DNA of 64,000 nt from JACMQW01 sp964536965 (GTDB lineage: Bacteria; Bdellovibrionota; UBA1018). A model generated the notes under the pieces. That model ran no database searches, was not told the origin of the DNA, and saw only the letters and a list, made by a program, of their open reading frames with translations. Within the stretch, counting starts at the first letter, position 1; the number at the start of each line of letters is the position of its first letter. The stretch is taken from NCBI GenBank assembly GCA_964536965.1, contig CAZIAL010000010.1, forward strand, positions 1-64,000, in the 5' to 3' direction. Both the position numbers and the translations under genes were made by a program. Shown in pieces: positions 60,389-64,000 of this stretch.

Positions 60389-62434
60389 TTAGCGGGCGAA
60401 CTGGGGGTGCGAAACCACATGGGGATCGAGTTCCGGCGAGCGCACCCCGCTCCGCTCCCAGCGCCCGAGCCACTCGGCGCCAAGCCAGTTACGAGAACGG
60501 ACCGGACGATTCGCGGCGATGGTCGTTTCCGACTTCGGACCCGTACCCACTCCCGCGGCGACGTACCATCCGGCCGCGAGAAGACGCCCCCGGACCAACG
60601 TCGAATTCGAATAGGTAAAGAGCTCGCAATCCTTGGCGGCGGCCCGCGCGCGCAGCGAGCGGAAAGTCTCGACTTCCCAAAGGGGCGAATCGACCTTGAA
60701 CGAGAAGGGATCGAAGAGCACGACGTCCGGCTCGATCGCCGATTCGGCGGTTCGCCGGAAGTCGCCTTCGAGCAGAACCCACTCGATCCGCCCACAAGGG
60801 GAGCGCCACTTCCCCTCGCGAACGATCGCGAAAGGAGCCGAGTGCTGGAGATAGCGAAAACGATAGGGGTGCATCGTCGCGAGACGGAAGGAATCGAGAT
60901 CGCATTCGAAGCTTTCGATGCGAAAGAGCGGCGCGCTAGTCGCTGGAGCGTCGAGGACCTCCCGCTTCGAGAGGACCTCCTCGATCGCGCCGAGAATCGC
61001 CATGGCATTCGTCGCCGCACCCATGCCGACGTCCCAGATCACGACCGGGCCCTGGCCCTCGGCCGCCCGATTCGCCGCGCTTTCGGCGAGGGCGCCGAGA
61101 TCGAGCTGGTCGACGTAGAGCCGGCGCGCTTCCTCGATCGGATCGGAAACCGAATGCATGACTTCGCCGGAAGAGATCTGCTGGATGCTCGCGAAACCCT
61201 TTGGATTCTCGAGGATCCGGTAATCACCCATCTCGCGCGGAAACTCCTTCTTCGCTTTCGGAGGATTCGGACGTTTGATCGGGTTCTCCACGTCGTCCGC
61301 GGGAAGGATCTCGCGCCAGTGTCGGTAGTAGGCGTGGAACTGATCGGCGAGAATCGCGGAACGCATCTGCGCCATCATCCGGTGATAAAAATAAAGGTTA
61401 TGCTGCCCGATCAGATTCCAGCCGAGGATCTCGCGCGAGCGGATGAGATGCTGGAGATAGGCGCGGTCGTACTTCGCGCAGGTCGGGCAACCGCAGTCCG
61501 GGTCGAGCGGTCCCTTTTGCATCCGGTAGATTCCCCGGCGCATGACGAGCCGCCCTCGCGAAGTGAAAGCCATTCCATGCTGCGCGAACGCCGTGGGAAG
61601 AATGCAGTCGAACATGTCGACGCCGCGGTGGACCGCTTCGAGAAGATCGATCGGCGTCCCGACGCCCATCAGGTAACGCGGGAGATGTTCCGGCAAATGC
61701 GGCGTCGTCACTTCGACGATCCGTTCTCGCTCTTCGCGGCCTTCGCCGACGGCGAGTCCGCCGATCGCCATCCCGTCGAAGCCGTGGTCTCCCCTGCCCC
61801 CTCCGGCGATGAGTTCCGAAAGATTCTCGGCCGATTCGCGGCGAAGATCCTCGTAGCAGGCGCCCTGAACGATCCCGAAGAGCGCCGACGGATGATCGCC
61901 GCGTGCTTCGAGCGAGCGACGGGCCCAGCGATGCGTCCGATCCATCGCGCGGACGGCTTCCGCCTTTTCCGATGTGGAATCGATGCACTCGTCGAGCACC
62001 ATCATGATGTCGGAGTTGACGGATTTCTGCGCGGCGACGGACGCTTCCGGCGAAAGATGGATGGGCCTGCCGTCGATCGGGGATTTGAACCAGGCGCCCT
62101 CTTCCTTCATCTCCCGAAGTTTCGGCAGGCTGAAAATCTGATAGCCGCCAGAGTCGGTCAGAACCGGGCGATCCCATTTCATAAAGCCGTGGATGCCGCC
62201 GAAACTTTCGAGGACGTCGAGGCCGGGGCGCTGGATGAGATGGTAGGTATTGGCGAGGAGAACCTGCGATCCGGAATCGGCAAGCGTCTCGGTTTTCTGC
62301 GCGCGAACCGTCGCGATCGTTCCGACCGGCATGAAAAGCGGGCCGATGACCGGGCCGTGCCGGGTCTCGAATCGAGAGGCGCGCGCGCGGGAATCGCGAG
62401 CCGTTTTTTCAAGCTGGAAATTCAGTCGCGACAT
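60389..62434 (-). CDS. tgt: tRNA-guanine transglycosylase fused to MnmD-like methyltransferase
   Basis: 681 residues, far longer than usual Tgt (~370-380). Residues 1-~385: Tgt, with Asp94 (LTDSGGYQ), Asp276 (DMFDCILPT), and zinc ligands Cys314, Cys316, Cys319 (DPDCGCPTC) and His345. The two Arg after the nucleophile (PTRxxR) are replaced (PTAFAQ). Residues ~404-681: MnmD/MnmC2-type methyltransferase (WDVGMGAATN SAM loop; VVLFDPFSFKVDSPLWEVETF). Would combine queuosine-type exchange at G34 and the mnm5 methyl step at U34. tcdA lies 8 bp upstream. Confidence 0.88.
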   Translation of the reverse strand: MSRLNFQLEKTARDSRARASRFETRHGPVIGPLFMPVGTIATVRAQKTETLADSGSQVLLANTYHLIQRPGLDVLESFGGIHGFMKWDRPVLTDSGGYQIFSLPKLREMKEEGAWFKSPIDGRPIHLSPEASVAAQKSVNSDIMMVLDECIDSTSEKAEAVRAMDRTHRWARRSLEARGDHPSALFGIVQGACYEDLRRESAENLSELIAGGGRGDHGFDGMAIGGLAVGEGREERERIVEVTTPHLPEHLPRYLMGVGTPIDLLEAVHRGVDMFDCILPTAFAQHGMAFTSRGRLVMRRGIYRMQKGPLDPDCGCPTCAKYDRAYLQHLIRSREILGWNLIGQHNLYFYHRMMAQMRSAILADQFHAYYRHWREILPADDVENPIKRPNPPKAKKEFPREMGDYRILENPKGFASIQQISSGEVMHSVSDPIEEARRLYVDQLDLGALAESAANRAAEGQGPVVIWDVGMGAATNAMAILGAIEEVLSKREVLDAPATSAPLFRIESFECDLDSFRLATMHPYRFRYLQHSAPFAIVREGKWRSPCGRIEWVLLEGDFRRTAESAIEPDVVLFDPFSFKVDSPLWEVETFRSLRARAAAKDCELFTYSNSTLVRGRLLAAGWYVAAGVGTGPKSETTIAANRPVRSRNWLGAEWLGRWERSGVRSPELDPHVVSHPQFAR

Positions 62435-62442
62435 CGGCGTCC

Positions 62443-63339
62443 TTAAGCGGTTCCGCCGACCGGAGTCGGAAGCGCGGCCGGGATCTCGATCAGCTTACGG
62501 ACCACATGACTGGCGGCCGCCATTCCGAAGGCGGAGGTCACGAAGCCCGCCGAGCCCATGATAATGTTGCGGTTATCGCACTGGAAGAACTGATTGTCCC
62601 CCTGGGGACAGACGCATTTAAAACCTTTGCCGTTATCGTATTTCAGTTCGACCGGCATGATCGGCGGCTCCGGGCTCCAGACAGCGGGAATTCCGAACGC
62701 GCCTTTCGCCGGAAATCCGTACTGCTCGCGAAGAATTCGGCGGACCGAACGCGCGAGCGGGTCGAATTCCGTTTTCGCGAGATCGACGACTTCGATTCGC
62801 GTCGGATCGAGCTTTCCCGACGAGCCGGTCGAAGTCACGACCGGGATGCCGGCGTTCAGGCAATGCGCGAGCAGCATGCACTTCGGAGTGATGCTATCGA
62901 TGGCGTCGATCACGAAATCGGGTTTCTCCGCGCCGAAAATCTCGTCGCGGGAATCGTGGTTGAAAAAACGAAGCACGGGCGTGATCTTCGCCTGGGGGTT
63001 GATTTTCGCGAGGCGCTCGGCCACGGCCGTCGCCTTCTGTTGTCCGACCGCGCCCTGGAGCGCGTGGAGCTGGCGGTTGAAATTCGTCACGCAGACTTCG
63101 TCGAAGTCCACGATCGTGAGGCGGCCCACTCCGGAGCGGACGAGCATTTCCGCGGCCCATGAGCCGACGCCGCCGAGGCCGATGACCATCACATGGGAAT
63201 CCAGAAGCTTCTTCATCGCGGCGTCGCCGACCAGACGCCCGATGCGATCGAACCGACGATGGAGCTTGTAGTTTTCGAGTTCCGCTTCGGACCAGTCGCG
63301 ATCGACCGGGATCTGGGGGGTGGCCTTTTCGGAGTTCAC
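62443..63339 (-). CDS. tcdA: TcdA-like tRNA threonylcarbamoyladenosine dehydratase (ThiF/E1 family)
   Basis: 298 residues from GTG 63339 (SD AAGGA 7 bp upstream). E1-like ATP-binding motif GLGGVGSWAAEMLVRSG, VDFDEVCVTNFNRQ, DAIDSITPK, and the C-terminal MGSAGFVTSAFGMAAASHVV of TcdA/CsdL. Unusual is a cysteine-rich insertion CVCPQGDNQFFQCDNRN. TcdA cyclises t6A37 to ct6A. It precedes the tgt-mnmD gene by 8 bp, making a tRNA anticodon-loop modification unit. Confidence 0.85.
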   Translation of the reverse strand: MNSEKATPQIPVDRDWSEAELENYKLHRRFDRIGRLVGDAAMKKLLDSHVMVIGLGGVGSWAAEMLVRSGVGRLTIVDFDEVCVTNFNRQLHALQGAVGQQKATAVAERLAKINPQAKITPVLRFFNHDSRDEIFGAEKPDFVIDAIDSITPKCMLLAHCLNAGIPVVTSTGSSGKLDPTRIEVVDLAKTEFDPLARSVRRILREQYGFPAKGAFGIPAVWSPEPPIMPVELKYDNGKGFKCVCPQGDNQFFQCDNRNIIMGSAGFVTSAFGMAAASHVVRKLIEIPAALPTPVGGTA

Positions 63340-63370
63340 TAGGTCTTCCTTACTTCGATGGATGAAACGG

Positions 63371-64000
63371 TCAGGGCGGCGAAAAAATTCCGAGGACGTT
63401 GCGGGTCGACTGATCAAGCACCTCGATCGCCGTCGTCCCCCGAAATCCGGCCACGACTTCCGCGATGCGAACGAGATTGGTAAGCCGGTTCGGACCCGCT
63501 TCCCCGGCGGGGGGCTGGTCCGGAGCATCCGTTTCGATCACGAAGTCCGTGGCCCCTAGCGTTACCACGGCGGCCTTCAGTTTTTCAAACGCGGTTCCAC
63601 TCCCCCGCGTGATCACGGCTGCCGAAATCGAGGGGATTAGCCCGAGCGCGAGATAGGCGCGGGCCTGGGCGAGATCTCCGGAAAACGAGTGGACGATGCC
63701 CCGGAATGAACGGCCAGCCAGTCGCGATGCGTCGCGTAAGATCTCGAGTGCGGGAGGATGCGCGCGGACGATATGGAGAACGACGGGCAATCCGAACTCG
63801 AGCGCCAGCTCCAGATGAGCTCGGAAGCTTCGGGCTTGAACCGGATAAGTCCCCTCTCCGAATCGTGGATGGTGATCGAGGCCCGTCTCGCCGATCGCGA
63901 CGCAGACCCGGTCGGGTTTCCCGAGTTCGGCGCGAAGTCGCGCAAGCCCCTCGTCGACCTGGGCGGGGTGGGCGGCGACGAACCAGGGATGCAAACCGAA
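63371..64000 (-). CDS. tatD: TatD-family DNase, partial (5' end beyond window)
   Basis: C-terminal ~210 residues of a TatD-type amidohydrolase: GLHPWFVAAHP, IGETGLDHHPRFG, LHIVRAH, GIVHSFSGDLAQA, ETDAPDQPP. The metal-binding His and Asp of the TatD pattern are visible. The N-terminus continues beyond base 64000, so the start is not seen. It lies 31 bp upstream of tcdA and is likely in the same operon. Confidence 0.85.
   Translation of the reverse strand, partial: FGLHPWFVAAHPAQVDEGLARLRAELGKPDRVCVAIGETGLDHHPRFGEGTYPVQARSFRAHLELALEFGLPVVLHIVRAHPPALEILRDASRLAGRSFRGIVHSFSGDLAQARAYLALGLIPSISAAVITRGSGTAFEKLKAAVVTLGATDFVIETDAPDQPPAGEAGPNRLTNLVRIAEVVAGFRGTTAIEVLDQSTRNVLGIFSPP

Overview
The window is about 64 kb of gene-dense, GC-rich bacterial chromosome. 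It is almost entirely core or housekeeping sequence; I see no insertion sequence, prophage, CRISPR array or rRNA. The gene style suggests the former deltaproteobacteria, most likely Bdellovibrionota or a close relative. Reasons: an EF-G of the mitochondrial/spd type, many lineage-specific lipoproteins and beta-propeller or Ig-like surface proteins, a remnant resembling the HNH-endonuclease family common in Bdellovibrio-like genomes, a DUF5522 protein, and Gram-negative envelope genes (lytic transglycosylase, SecG, lipoproteins). This taxonomic call is inference. A run of 10 N inside prfC shows the source is a draft or scaffolded assembly.

Layout. 1-6.4 kb: partial tRNA-Glu(UUC), a PadR regulator with a HAAS/anti-sigma-like membrane protein, glutaredoxin, CyaY, a YchJ-like SEC-C protein, a YqaA-like membrane protein, a Cys-repeat exported protein, RNase D and a DUF3465-like protein. 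7-13.4 kb: DnaQ-DinG helicase, release factor 3 (split by the gap), a TonB-C-like protein and a Nudix hydrolase. 13.4-20.9 kb: a CPPGY-repeat exported protein, acyl-CoA synthetase, Slt, a 48-residue basic mini-protein, Ppx/GppA, and a Grx4/BolA pair. 21-26.3 kb: a giant lipoprotein with Ig-like repeats and a beta-propeller. 26.3-30.8 kb: an HNH remnant, an nth-polX repair operon whose PolX has lost its polymerase active site, and an M42-like peptidase.

30.8-38.5 kb: the glycolytic operon gapA-pgk-tpiA, then secG embedded among three paralogous lipoproteins. These share a four-cysteine N-terminal domain and carry three different C-terminal modules. 38.7-41.8 kb: an exported protein, a cluster of terminators, an 85-bp tandem repeat in which each unit holds three hairpins, and the EF-G gene. 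41.9-54.1 kb: orn-dCMP deaminase-M1 peptidase-SecD-like protein, exonuclease III, a glycosyltransferase, a NhaD-like antiporter, M19 and M28 peptidases, a permuted NlpC-like protein, a BtuF-like protein and DUF5522. 54.2-64 kb: Tex, a small lipoprotein, an HExxH protein, an FHA membrane protein, and a minus-strand operon tatD-tcdA-tgt::mnmD.

The most interesting items are the fusion of tRNA-guanine transglycosylase to an MnmD-type methyltransferase next to tcdA (an anticodon-loop modification operon), the palm-dead PolX that keeps an intact PHP nuclease, the lipoprotein family around secG, and the structured tandem repeat in the 3' region of fusA.
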